Positions 49,384-57,733 of a stretch of DNA of 64,000 bases are shown piece by piece (position 1 is the first letter of the stretch; the number at the start of each line of letters is the position of its first letter). The notes beneath the pieces were generated by a model. That model was not told the origin of the DNA and did no database searches. It worked only from the letters and a program-made list of their open reading frames with translations. A program made the translations under genes and the position numbers. Origin of the DNA: Rhizobiaceae bacterium MnEN-MB40S (GTDB lineage Bacteria; Pseudomonadota; Alphaproteobacteria; Rhizobiales; Rhizobiaceae); assembly GCA_024343425.1 (NCBI GenBank), contig BRLC01000003.1:62001-126000 (forward strand). Direction: 5' to 3'.

Positions 49384-50955
49384 TTGAACAGTCTCCTTGC
49401 CTATACGCGGCTCTTGCGGGCCGGCTGGGTGATGGCCCGCGAGGGCGTGGTCGCCGCCCTGCCTTCGGAAGGCCTGCACGGCCCGGCGCGCCTCGGCTAT
49501 CGCATCGCGGCCGCGCTCGCGCGACCCGCCTCGAAATCGCGAGACCGGGCGCAGCGTCTCGGCCAGGCCGTGGATCGCCTCGGACCGTCCTATGTCAAAC
49601 TCTGCCAGTTCCTGGCGACCCGTCCGGATGTGGTCGGCGATGCGCTGGCGGCGGATCTGGCGCTGCTGCAGGACCGCATGGGAACCTTCCCTCAGGAAGC
49701 AGCGAAGGCGCGGATCGAGGCGTCCATCGGCCGGACTGTCGAAGACCTCTATACGCGCTTCGGCGAACCCATCGCGGCGGCCTCCATCGCGCAGGTGCAC
49801 CCGGCGGAAATTGCGGACGAGAACGGCGCGCGGAAAGTCGCGGTCAAGGTGGTGCGGCCGGGCGTGAGGCAACGGTTCCGCAATGATCTGGAGACCTTCT
49901 ACCTGGTTGCGCAGCTCGCCGAAAAACTGGTTCCCTCCGCGCGCCGACTCAGACCTGTGGAGATTGCGCGCACGCTCGACCAGACCACCAAGATCGAGAT
50001 GGATCTGCGACTGGAGGCGGCGGCGCTTTCGGAAATCGCCGACAATACAGCCAACGATCCCGGCTTTCGCGTGCCGAAGGTCGACTGGGAGCGGACCGGT
50101 CGCGATTGCGTGACCATGGAATGGGTCGACGGGATCAAGATATACGAACTGGACAAGCTCCGCGCCGCCGGACACGACACGGTGCGGCTGTCGGAAACGC
50201 TGATTCAGTCCTTCCTCCGGCACACGCTGCGCGACGGCTTCTTTCACGCCGACATGCACCAGGGCAACCTGTTTGTCGACGCGAAGGGCGACATCGTCGC
50301 CGTCGACATGGGCATCGTCGGCAGGCTGGGCAAAAAGGAGCGGCGCTTTCTGGCCGAGATCCTCTACGGCTTCATCACACGCGACTATCGCCGCGTGGCC
50401 GAAGTGCATTTTGAGGCCGGCTATGTTCCCGCCCATCACGACATGGCGAGTTTCGCGCAGGCGATCCGCGCGATCGGCGAACCGATCCACGGCCAGTCTG
50501 CCGACACGATCTCCATGGCCAAGCTGCTAACACTGCTTTTCGAGGTCACGGAACTGTTCGACATGCAGACGCGGCCGGAGCTCATCATGCTGCAGAAGAC
50601 GATGGTGGTTGTCGAAGGCGTGTCGCGAATGCTCAATCCGCATTTCAACATGTGGAAGGCTTCCGAGTCGGTGGTCGGAGACTGGATCCGCCACAATCTC
50701 GGACCGGCGCGCGTGGCGACGGATCTCCGCGACGGATTGAGCGCTGCGCTGCGCCTCGCCGAACAGGCGCCGGAACTTGCCGAAAGGGCGCGGCGCCTTT
50801 CCGAAGAGATAGACCGGATGGGCAGGAACGGCCTGCGTTTCGACGAGGAGACCGCGCAGGCCATCGGAAAAGCCGAAGCGCGGCATACGCGGTCCGGCCG
50901 CATCGCGCTTTGGGTGATTGCATTGATGGCAATATTTATTGCTTTTCAAATGTAA
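49384..50955 (+). CDS. ubiB: Ubiquinone biosynthesis accessory kinase-like protein UbiB
   Basis: ADCK/UbiB atypical kinase of 523 residues. It starts with TTG at 49384. The KxGQ-type N-terminal motif is LGPSYVKLCQFLATRPD (the Q is in KLCQ). The ATPase core has PIAAASIAQVHPA, a lysine in KVAVKVVRPG and the FHADMHQGNLFVD catalytic segment. The C-terminus carries one or two transmembrane helices (IALWVIALMAIFIAF). UbiB supports lipid-soluble CoQ intermediate handling. Its stop lies 2 bases before the repeat upstream of coaBC. Confidence 0.95.
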   Translation: MNSLLAYTRLLRAGWVMAREGVVAALPSEGLHGPARLGYRIAAALARPASKSRDRAQRLGQAVDRLGPSYVKLCQFLATRPDVVGDALAADLALLQDRMGTFPQEAAKARIEASIGRTVEDLYTRFGEPIAAASIAQVHPAEIADENGARKVAVKVVRPGVRQRFRNDLETFYLVAQLAEKLVPSARRLRPVEIARTLDQTTKIEMDLRLEAAALSEIADNTANDPGFRVPKVDWERTGRDCVTMEWVDGIKIYELDKLRAAGHDTVRLSETLIQSFLRHTLRDGFFHADMHQGNLFVDAKGDIVAVDMGIVGRLGKKERRFLAEILYGFITRDYRRVAEVHFEAGYVPAHHDMASFAQAIRAIGEPIHGQSADTISMAKLLTLLFEVTELFDMQTRPELIMLQKTMVVVEGVSRMLNPHFNMWKASESVVGDWIRHNLGPARVATDLRDGLSAALRLAEQAPELAERARRLSEEIDRMGRNGLRFDEETAQAIGKAEARHTRSGRIALWVIALMAIFIAFQM

Positions 50956-50957
50956 AC

Positions 50958-50974
50958 TGATATCAATGATATCA
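50958..50974. promoter_or_regulatory. Tandem TGATATCA palindromes, candidate operator of coaBC
   Basis: TGATATCA occurs twice (50958-50965 and 50967-50974) with one base between, so the centres are 9 bases apart. The second copy extends to the 10-base palindrome ATGATATCAT (50966-50975). Tandem short palindromes of this kind are what ribbon-helix-helix dimers bind (for example MetJ boxes). They sit 31 bases before the ATG of a gene whose product begins with such a domain, and overlap a -10-like CATAAT (50973-50978). Confidence 0.6.
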
Positions 50975-51005
50975 TAATGACCGGCGATCCGAAGGAATAT
51001 ACGGT

Positions 51006-52400
51006 ATGGCCAGCATCACCATTCGCAATCTCGACGAGGCGACCAAGCAGGCCCTGCGCGAACGCGCGGCCCGCAACGGCCGATCCATGGAAGAAGAGGC
51101 GCGCCATTTGATCCGCGCAGCCGGCGAACCTGAGACGGCTGCGCCTCCGACCGAAGCGTCCGTGACCCCGGCTCGCTCGGCCAGCGGCGCGCTTGCCGGC
51201 AAACGCCTATTACTGGTCATGACAGGCGGCGTCGCCGTCTACAAATCTCTGGACCTGATCAGGCGATTGCGCGAACGCGGCGCGTCGGTGCGACCCGTCA
51301 TGACGAAGGCTGCGCAGGAATTCGTGACCAGCCTCGCCGTTGGCGCGCTCGCGGCCGACAAGGTGTTCACCGACCTCTTTTCGCGCGAGGACGAACACGA
51401 TGTCGGCCATATCCGGCTGGCGCGCGAATGCGACATGATCCTGATTGCGCCGGCGACGGCCGACTTTCTCGGCAAGATGGCGCTTGGCCTTGCCGACGAT
51501 CTCGCCTCTGCGATTGCGCTGGCTGCCCGCGCGCCTATTCTCGCGGCGCCGGCGATGAACCCGGCCATGTGGTCGAACCCGGCGGTCAGGCGCAACGTCG
51601 ATGTTCTGAAGCAGGACGGCGTCGCCTTCATCGGACCGATGCGCGGTGAAATGGCGGAAAGCGGAGAGGCCGGAACCGGCCGCATGGCCGAGCCACTGGA
51701 GATCGCGGCCGCCTGCGAGAGACTGCTCGACGACCGGCCGAAGCCGCTTGCCGGAAAAACCGCGATCGTCACCTCCGGGCCGACGCATGAGCCCATCGAT
51801 CCGGTGCGCTACATCGCCAATCGCTCTTCCGGAAAGCAGGGCCATGCTATCGCCGCCGCATTGGCCGAGCTCGGCGCCACGGTGACGCTGGTGTCCGGCC
51901 CGGTTACAATTCCAGATCCTGTTGGCGTTGAAACGACGCATGTGGAAAGCGCCCGCGAGATGCTTGAGGCGGTCACAAACCACCTGCCTGCCGATATCGC
52001 GGTGATGGTCGCGGCCGTCGCCGACTGGCGGGTGGCCGGACAGTCCGATCAAAAGATCAAGAAGGCGCCGGGAGAAGGCCCGCCCCCTCTCATGCTGACT
52101 GAAAACCCGGATATCCTGAAGACGGTCGGTCATCACGACAAGCGGCCGAGGCTGGTGGTCGGCTTTGCGGCCGAAACGCAGAATCTCGAGGACAACGCCC
52201 GCGGCAAACTCGAGCGCAAGGGCGCCGACTGGATCGTCGCCAACGACGTCTCGCCCGAAACCGGAATCATGGGCGGCGACCGCAACCGGGTGCGCATTGT
52301 CAGCCATGACGGCGTCGAGGACTGGGAAGACATGGACAAGCAGGCCGTCGCCCGACGGCTCGCCCAAAAGATCGCAACGGCTGTCGATGCGTCGCGGTGA
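51006..52400 (+). CDS. coaBC: CoaBC with an N-terminal ribbon-helix-helix domain
   Basis: Bifunctional phosphopantothenate-cysteine ligase/phosphopantothenoylcysteine decarboxylase, 464 residues, making 4'-phosphopantetheine for coenzyme A. CoaC (about 65-240) has VMTGGVAVYKSLDLIRRL, His in DVGHIRLAR and APAMNPAMW. CoaB (about 246-460) has VTSGPTHEPIDPVRYIANRSSG and AAVADWR. Ahead of it is an extra domain, residues 1-39 (MASITIRNLDEATKQALRER and ending EEEARHLIRAA), which reads as a FitA/Arc-type ribbon-helix-helix DNA-binding motif, then a Pro/Ala-rich linker. AAGGA precedes the ATG. In the decarboxylase clamp the usual Cys appears to be Ser219 (AESGEAGTGRM). Confidence 0.93.
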   Translation: MASITIRNLDEATKQALRERAARNGRSMEEEARHLIRAAGEPETAAPPTEASVTPARSASGALAGKRLLLVMTGGVAVYKSLDLIRRLRERGASVRPVMTKAAQEFVTSLAVGALAADKVFTDLFSREDEHDVGHIRLARECDMILIAPATADFLGKMALGLADDLASAIALAARAPILAAPAMNPAMWSNPAVRRNVDVLKQDGVAFIGPMRGEMAESGEAGTGRMAEPLEIAAACERLLDDRPKPLAGKTAIVTSGPTHEPIDPVRYIANRSSGKQGHAIAAALAELGATVTLVSGPVTIPDPVGVETTHVESAREMLEAVTNHLPADIAVMVAAVADWRVAGQSDQKIKKAPGEGPPPLMLTENPDILKTVGHHDKRPRLVVGFAAETQNLEDNARGKLERKGADWIVANDVSPETGIMGGDRNRVRIVSHDGVEDWEDMDKQAVARRLAQKIATAVDASR

Positions 52401-52508
52401 AACGATCACGGCTGACCGTTTACCCTGAGTGAACAGTCAGTTCTTTGTCCGCCTCACACAACAAAGCCGCATCGTTGTTATATTGACCGCAACAAAGGAG
52501 ACACGCTC

Positions 52509-53411
52509 ATGTCCATCCGACCGGTCAAGCAGACCCTTTCCGCCCAGAAGACGATGGAAGGCGCAGGCGTCGAACTGTACCGCGCTTTCGGCTTCAAGGA
52601 TCCGCACATGGCGGACCCGTTTCTGCTGTTCGACGATTTTCGCAACGACAATCCTGAAAAATACATGTCGGGTTTCCCCTGGCATCCGCATCGCGGGATC
52701 GAGACGATCACCTATGTGCTGGCAGGCGCCGTCGACCATGGCGACAGCCTCGGCAACAGGGGCTCGCTCGGCGCGGGCGACGTGCAATGGATGACCGCCG
52801 GCAGCGGCATCATGCACCAGGAAATGCCGAAGGGCGACGCGAAGGGCCAGATGCACGGTTTCCAGCTCTGGGCGAACCTCCCCTCCTCGCTGAAGATGAC
52901 GGCGCCGCGCTACCAGGATATCGGCGCATCCGATATTCCCGAAGTGATTGACGATGACGGCACGGTCGTGCGCGTCGTCTGTGGATCGTTCTGGGGCAAG
53001 TCGGGGCCTGTCGACGGTATCGCCGCCGACCCGGTCTATCTCGACGTGTCGATTCCGCCCAACAAGCGCAAGACGCTGCCGGTGGACACCTATGCCTCGG
53101 CCTTCGCCTATATCTTCGCAGGCTCCGGCACATTCGCTTCGGCCTCGAAGCCGTTCGGCGTCTTGACCGAAAAGGAAATCGACGGCGAGGAAATATTCCT
53201 GCGCGACCAGACCGGCAACCGCACGCTGGTGCTGTTCGACACCGGCGACGAGGTGACGGTTCAGGCCGGAGAAGAAGGCGTCCGCTTCCTGCTCGTCTCG
53301 GGCAAGCCGATCCGCGAGCCCGTCGCTTGGCATGGCCCGATCGTCATGAACACGCGCGACGAACTGATCCAGGCCGTGCGCGAGTTGCAGGCAGGCTCGT
53401 TCATCAAGTAA
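52509..53411 (+). CDS. Pirin family protein
   Basis: Bicupin pirin of 300 residues. The metal site in the N-terminal cupin has FPWHPHRGIETITYVLAG (two His and a Glu motif) and the later His in SGIMHQEMP. Pirins are iron proteins; some bacterial ones have quercetinase activity or regulate pyruvate metabolism. An AAAGGAG ribosome site lies 9 bases before the ATG. It is separated from coaBC by 108 bases and converges on the DUF2855 gene. Confidence 0.92.
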   Translation: MSIRPVKQTLSAQKTMEGAGVELYRAFGFKDPHMADPFLLFDDFRNDNPEKYMSGFPWHPHRGIETITYVLAGAVDHGDSLGNRGSLGAGDVQWMTAGSGIMHQEMPKGDAKGQMHGFQLWANLPSSLKMTAPRYQDIGASDIPEVIDDDGTVVRVVCGSFWGKSGPVDGIAADPVYLDVSIPPNKRKTLPVDTYASAFAYIFAGSGTFASASKPFGVLTEKEIDGEEIFLRDQTGNRTLVLFDTGDEVTVQAGEEGVRFLLVSGKPIREPVAWHGPIVMNTRDELIQAVRELQAGSFIK

Positions 53412-53449
53412 CGCGATGCGCCCTTGCCCGTGAATACGAGCGAGGGCTA

Positions 53450-54523
53450 TCAAAGCTCGACGATAATGCCGATATCGGGCGCTACGTTCCCTGCGCGCAG
53501 TTTATCGAAGACTGGGACAGCGGCAGAAAGACCTTCCAGATTTTCAAGTTTCAGCCAGTCACGGCTTCGAAGAGCCGCGCGCTCCCAGAACGCGTTCGCC
53601 CGGCTTTCGAATTCGCCCGGTCCCAATTCGCCGGCGCGCTTCTTGATATGTCCCGGCGCAAAGAACATGGAACTGCGCTCGCGGATGAAATCCGGTCCCA
53701 TCCGGTTGTCGTCCCAATGGGACAGGCCGACATTGGAGCAGAAGCGCATGTTGTCTCCGAGGCTCCGATGGAGCGCCGAGAGCACCGGACCCGATCCGGA
53801 CATGTCGACGATCACCGACGGCGCATCGGGAATCGAGTCGATCTGATCATAGTCGAGCACTGTGTCGTAGAGATCGAGACCTTCGACGAAAGCCCGGTTG
53901 CGCGGCGACGTCAGGCCAAGCGCCGGCAAGCCGCCCGCATTTTCCTTGACGGCGTAGGCAAGCCCTATCGCGGTCTTTCCGGAGGCGCTGACGATGATGA
54001 GCCGCTCGGCGCCGAACCAGCCATTGTCGACGAGAAAATCATGCAGGCAGAAGGAGGTCGCATAGAGCGGATGCAGCAGCATGCGCTCATTATCGAGATC
54101 GCGGCTGGCGCCGGCCGGCATCCGCGCATAGGAATTGTAGACCGGCGGCAAATCGGCGCGATGCGCGACGCCATCGATCATGCGGCTGTCCGACACGCGC
54201 GTCGGCCGCATGACGAGTTCGTCGGCCATCGGGAAATAACCGTAGATCCTGTCGCCGACTGAAACCTCCGGCGCATTGGACTCGACAATCTCTGCAAAAC
54301 CCCAGACCGGGATGACGCCCCAGCCGCCATCGGCGTTGTCCGCCGCCTCGAAGAACTTCCAGTAGCCGATCTTCTCGCCGACGACGCCGTAGGTGACATT
54401 GTTGGCCGTCAGCGCGAACCGCTCGACGCGAACACGGATGTCTCCGTCTGCAAGAGGCTGCGCCGCAGCCTCAACAAGCCGGTGCTTCGACAAATCATCC
54501 TTGCGAACCTGAAACTGCTGCAT
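53450..54523 (-). CDS. DUF2855 family protein
   Basis: Protein of 357 residues beginning MQQFQVRKDDLSKHRLVEAA, with VERFALTANNVTYGVVGEKIGYW, DRIYGYFPMADELVMRPT and LIIVSASGKTAIGLAY. The pattern looks like a medium-chain dehydrogenase/quinone-oxidoreductase fold with a degenerate nucleotide motif; the family is annotated DUF2855. The function is unknown. GGAGG precedes the ATG. It lies 27 bases after the prfC stop and may be co-transcribed. Confidence 0.85.
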   Translation of the reverse strand: MQQFQVRKDDLSKHRLVEAAAQPLADGDIRVRVERFALTANNVTYGVVGEKIGYWKFFEAADNADGGWGVIPVWGFAEIVESNAPEVSVGDRIYGYFPMADELVMRPTRVSDSRMIDGVAHRADLPPVYNSYARMPAGASRDLDNERMLLHPLYATSFCLHDFLVDNGWFGAERLIIVSASGKTAIGLAYAVKENAGGLPALGLTSPRNRAFVEGLDLYDTVLDYDQIDSIPDAPSVIVDMSGSGPVLSALHRSLGDNMRFCSNVGLSHWDDNRMGPDFIRERSSMFFAPGHIKKRAGELGPGEFESRANAFWERAALRSRDWLKLENLEGLSAAVPVFDKLRAGNVAPDIGIIVEL

Positions 54524-54550
54524 GATCGCCCTCCTCCCTGGCGTTGCGGA

Positions 54551-56140
54551 TTACGCCGCCTTGACGGCGTGATACTCCTTTACATGCACGAATTTTATGT
54601 CGGGCCATCGCTCGCCTTCGTAATTCAGCGAGAAACCGTCGGATGCGAGAAATACCGGGTCGCCGTCGAGATCGCGGGCGATGTCGCCGCGTTTGGCGTT
54701 GATGAATTTCTCCAGATCGGCGCGGCGATCGGCCGAAATCCAGCGACAGACATTGAACCGCGCCGCCTCGAACGCGACCGGCAGGCCGTATTCACTCTTC
54801 AGCCGTTCCTTCAGCACGTCCAGCTGCAGGGCGCCGATGACGCCGACGATGGCGGGCGAGCCGTCTTCCGGGGAAAACAGCTGCACGACGCCTTCCTCCG
54901 CCATCTGCTGCAGGGCTTCCTTCAGCTTCTTCGCCTTCATCGCGTCTTCCAGACGCACGCGGCGCAGGATTTCCGGCGCAAAGTTCGGCACGCCCTGGAA
55001 AACGATGTTCTCGCCCTCCGTCAGCGTATCGCCGATGCGCAGCGTGCCGTGATTGGGAATGCCGACCACGTCGCCGGCATAGGCGTCGTCCGCCAGTTGT
55101 CGCTGATGCGCGAAAAAGAACTGCGGCGCCGACAGACCGAGCGACTTGCCGGTGCGCGACAGGCGCGCTTTCATGCCGCGCTTGAGCTTGCCCGAACACA
55201 CGCGCACGAAGGCGATGCGGTCGCGGTGGTTCGGGTCCATGTTCGCCTGGATCTTGAAAACGAAGGCGGTCATGTCGCTGTCGGTGGCCTTGACCAGCCG
55301 CGTATCGGCCTGCTGGGCGCGGGGCGGCGGCGCATAGGCGCCAAGCGCGTTGATCAGGTCGCGCACCCCGTAATTGCGCAGCGCCGAGCCAAAGAAGACG
55401 GGCGTCAGATGACCTTCCAGAAAGGCTTCGATGTCGAAGGGCTTGCAGGCTTCGCGCGCGAGGTTGACCTCCTCGACGAAGGCCTCGCGATCGTTTTCCG
55501 GCAGAAGGCCGGCCGCGCTGTCCGCCTCCGGCCCGTTGACCGGGGTTCTCTTGTCCTCGGCGTCGAGACGCCGCACGGAGTTGTCCGCCAGGTGATAGGT
55601 GCCGGAGAAGGTGCGGCCCTGGCCGATCGGCCAGGTGACGGGGGCGGTGTCGAGCGCCAGCTTGTCCTCGATCTCGTCGAGGATCTCGAAGGGGTCGCGC
55701 GCCTCGCGGTCCATCTTGTTGACGAAGGTGACGATCGGGATATCGCGCAGCCGGCAGACTTCGAACAGCTTCAGCGTGCGCGGCTCGATGCCCTTGGCGG
55801 CGTCGATGACCATGATCGCCGCATCGACCGCGGTCAGGGTGCGGTAGGTGTCGTCGGCGAAATCTTCGTGTCCCGGCGTGTCGAGAAGATTGTAGACGTG
55901 GTCGCCATATTCGAACGTCATCACGGAGGTGACGACGGAAATGCCGCGCTCGCGCTCGATCTTCATCCAGTCGGAGCGCGAATGCATGCGGTCCTTCTTG
56001 GCCTTCACCTCGCCGGCGAGCTGGATCGCGCCGCCAAAGAGCAGAAGCTTCTCGGTGAGCGTCGTCTTGCCCGCATCCGGGTGGGAAATAATCGCAAAGG
56101 TTCGGCGGCGGGCCACCGCCTGTTCCAGACTTTCAGGCAT
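54551..56140 (-). CDS. prfC: Peptide chain release factor 3
   Basis: GTPase of 529 residues that recycles RF1/RF2 from the ribosome. The G1 motif HPDAGKTTLTEKLLLFGGAIQ-like start (SHPDAGKTTL) lies at residues 19-28. G3 is LLDTPGHEDFADDTYRTL and G4 FVNKMDREARDP. The ATG at 56140 gives the exact family length; an upstream in-frame ATG would add 47 non-homologous residues. Conserved late segment FFGSALRNYGVRDL is present. Confidence 0.96.
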   Translation of the reverse strand: MPESLEQAVARRRTFAIISHPDAGKTTLTEKLLLFGGAIQLAGEVKAKKDRMHSRSDWMKIERERGISVVTSVMTFEYGDHVYNLLDTPGHEDFADDTYRTLTAVDAAIMVIDAAKGIEPRTLKLFEVCRLRDIPIVTFVNKMDREARDPFEILDEIEDKLALDTAPVTWPIGQGRTFSGTYHLADNSVRRLDAEDKRTPVNGPEADSAAGLLPENDREAFVEEVNLAREACKPFDIEAFLEGHLTPVFFGSALRNYGVRDLINALGAYAPPPRAQQADTRLVKATDSDMTAFVFKIQANMDPNHRDRIAFVRVCSGKLKRGMKARLSRTGKSLGLSAPQFFFAHQRQLADDAYAGDVVGIPNHGTLRIGDTLTEGENIVFQGVPNFAPEILRRVRLEDAMKAKKLKEALQQMAEEGVVQLFSPEDGSPAIVGVIGALQLDVLKERLKSEYGLPVAFEAARFNVCRWISADRRADLEKFINAKRGDIARDLDGDPVFLASDGFSLNYEGERWPDIKFVHVKEYHAVKAA

Positions 56141-56264
56141 CGAGGTATAAGAATCCTGTTGAATTGCGCGTCTTCTAGCGCTCAGCGCCGCCACATGCAA
56201 TTGACCTCGCGCATGGCAGGCAAGACAAGGGTCGGCGACCGGACTGAAGATAGGGATTTGACTC

Positions 56265-56726
56265 ATGACTTCCAATGTCACGCTCGGACTGGTGCGCCTG
56301 CCGCATGGCGCGGGCCTTGACCTGCCTGCCTACGAGACCGCGGGCGCGGCCGGCATGGACCTGCGCGCCGCCGTGCCCGAAAGCGAGCCGATGACAATCG
56401 CGCCAGGCGCGCGGGCCTTGGCGCCGACCGGCCTCGTGTTCGAGATTCCTGTGGGGTACGAGGGTCAGGTGCGACCACGCTCGGGCCTTGCGCTGAAGAA
56501 CGGCGTCACCTGCCTCAACACGCCCGGCACCATCGACAGCGACTATCGCGGCGAAGTGAAGGTGCTGCTCGTCAATCTGGGGGCTGAAGACTTCGTGATC
56601 GAGCGCGGCATGCGCATCGCCCAGATGATCATTGCGCCGGTGACACAGGTCGCGGTTGAGGAACGTTCGATTGCCGGCGCGACGGAACGCGGCGCCGGCG
56701 GATTTGGTTCTACGGGACGGAGCTGA
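56265..56726 (+). CDS. dut: Deoxyuridine 5'-triphosphate nucleotidohydrolase
   Basis: Homotrimeric dUTPase of 153 residues. All five family motifs are seen: [45 protein letters not shown] and the C-terminal [11 protein letters not shown] arm. It lowers dUTP and supplies dUMP for thymidylate. It converges on the GFA gene 6 bases downstream. dut near coaBC is common in proteobacteria, here separated by four genes. Confidence 0.96.
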   Translation: MTSNVTLGLVRLPHGAGLDLPAYETAGAAGMDLRAAVPESEPMTIAPGARALAPTGLVFEIPVGYEGQVRPRSGLALKNGVTCLNTPGTIDSDYRGEVKVLLVNLGAEDFVIERGMRIAQMIIAPVTQVAVEERSIAGATERGAGGFGSTGRS

Positions 56727-56732
56727 ATAGCG

Positions 56733-57209
56733 TCAGTCTTTGCTTAGGAGACCGTGGCGCTTGTGCCAGTCTTCCAGCGATTCCGGTGGATAGCCTTCTC
56801 TCTGCCCATCGTTCGGTCCGGCCTCGACGCAAACCCAGCTGGCCTTTGAACCAAGCATGATGTGTTCGCTCTCCGGCGCTTCCGGCAGCGGTGTGTCCAT
56901 GCAGCTTGCGAAGGGATGGACGAGATCCGGCCAGGACGGATCCCAGACCCAGAGCGCCGAACCGCATTTCGAGCAGAAGCGCCGCTCGCCGCTGCTCGTC
57001 ACGCCATCGACTGCGGCATGGAACATGGAGATGTTTTCCTCGCCGGTGACCTCGAGCGTATCGGCTTTCGCGCCGAGATTGATTGCGTATCCGCCGCCGC
57101 CGGCCGTCTTGCGGCAGATCGAGCAATAGCAGCGCATGTACGGAACAGGCGCATAGGCCTTGACCCGGAAATGCACGGCGCCGCAGTAACAGGATCCTTC
57201 GAGCTGCAT
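56733..57209 (-). CDS. GFA (CENP-V-like) family protein
   Basis: Glutathione-dependent formaldehyde-activating (GFA) fold of 158 residues. Zinc-binding cysteines lie in EGSCYCGAVHF, RCYCSICRKT and FCSKCGSALWVW. GFA proteins bind glutathione or zinc in detoxification; the substrate is unknown. The last residues match a typical DUF-like C-terminus (YPPESLEDWHKRHGL). The 231 bases upstream, before the YjhX-like gene, hold a hairpin but no gene. Confidence 0.88.
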   Translation of the reverse strand: MQLEGSCYCGAVHFRVKAYAPVPYMRCYCSICRKTAGGGGYAINLGAKADTLEVTGEENISMFHAAVDGVTSSGERRFCSKCGSALWVWDPSWPDLVHPFASCMDTPLPEAPESEHIMLGSKASWVCVEAGPNDGQREGYPPESLEDWHKRHGLLSKD

Positions 57210-57341
57210 GGCTGTCTCCTCTGATACGACCGGGTTTAGCGAAGTAAACAGCAGCCTTCTTGCGCATTCAACCGCATCGGCGTAAACGGCGTTCGTCCAG
57301 TTACGGAGTTTTTATGCGCGGACGCAAAGAGTCCCGGTAAA

Positions 57342-57365
57342 GCCCGGTCAGTGGAATGACCGGGC
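57342..57365 (+). repeat. Perfect hairpin upstream of the YjhX-like gene
   Basis: GCCCGGTCA-GTGGAA-TGACCGGGC is a perfect 9-base-pair inverted repeat with a 6-base loop. It has no T-tract on the plus strand and only a weak one on the minus strand, and no gene ends there. It lies 75 bases before the YjhX-like ATG and could be an operator or a leader structure. Confidence 0.6.
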
Positions 57366-57440
57366 AGGTTTGCGAATGCTGCTGCAGGCGAATGGCCCGC
57401 GGCGGGCGAACTGCAACGCGCAAGAATTTCGGACATTTCA

Positions 57441-57698
57441 ATGGATATCTCCAGACAGGAGCAGCGGGTGTTACACCTGCTCGCCCAGGGCGGCCGCATC
57501 GCCGTGGAAAAGGATGACCGCGGCCATATTGTCGAGGCCCGATGCATGACCCGCGAGGGCTGGATGTTTTCCGGCTGCTCGCTTTCGCTTTTCAGGAAAC
57601 TGAAGCGACGGCGCACCATCGCCTCGAAAGGCGGCGGACCTTACCGGATCACCGAACTCGGGCTTGCCCGCGTCCGGTCCCAGCCGGACAATCGGTAG
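57441..57698 (+). CDS. YjhX/UPF0386 family protein
   Basis: Small protein of 85 residues: MDISRQEQRVLHLLAQGGRI, then KDDRGHIVEARCMTREGW and the basic C-terminal FRKLKRRRTIASKGGGPYRIT. It matches the YjhX (UPF0386) pattern, which has a winged-helix-like shape. In E. coli YjhX is listed as the toxin of YjhX-YjhQ, but no YjhQ-like acetyltransferase is next to it here. It is monocistronic. Confidence 0.8.
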   Translation: MDISRQEQRVLHLLAQGGRIAVEKDDRGHIVEARCMTREGWMFSGCSLSLFRKLKRRRTIASKGGGPYRITELGLARVRSQPDNR

Positions 57699-57733
57699 AC
57701 AATTTGTTCCGCCGGCCATTCTGGCTGGCGGGA

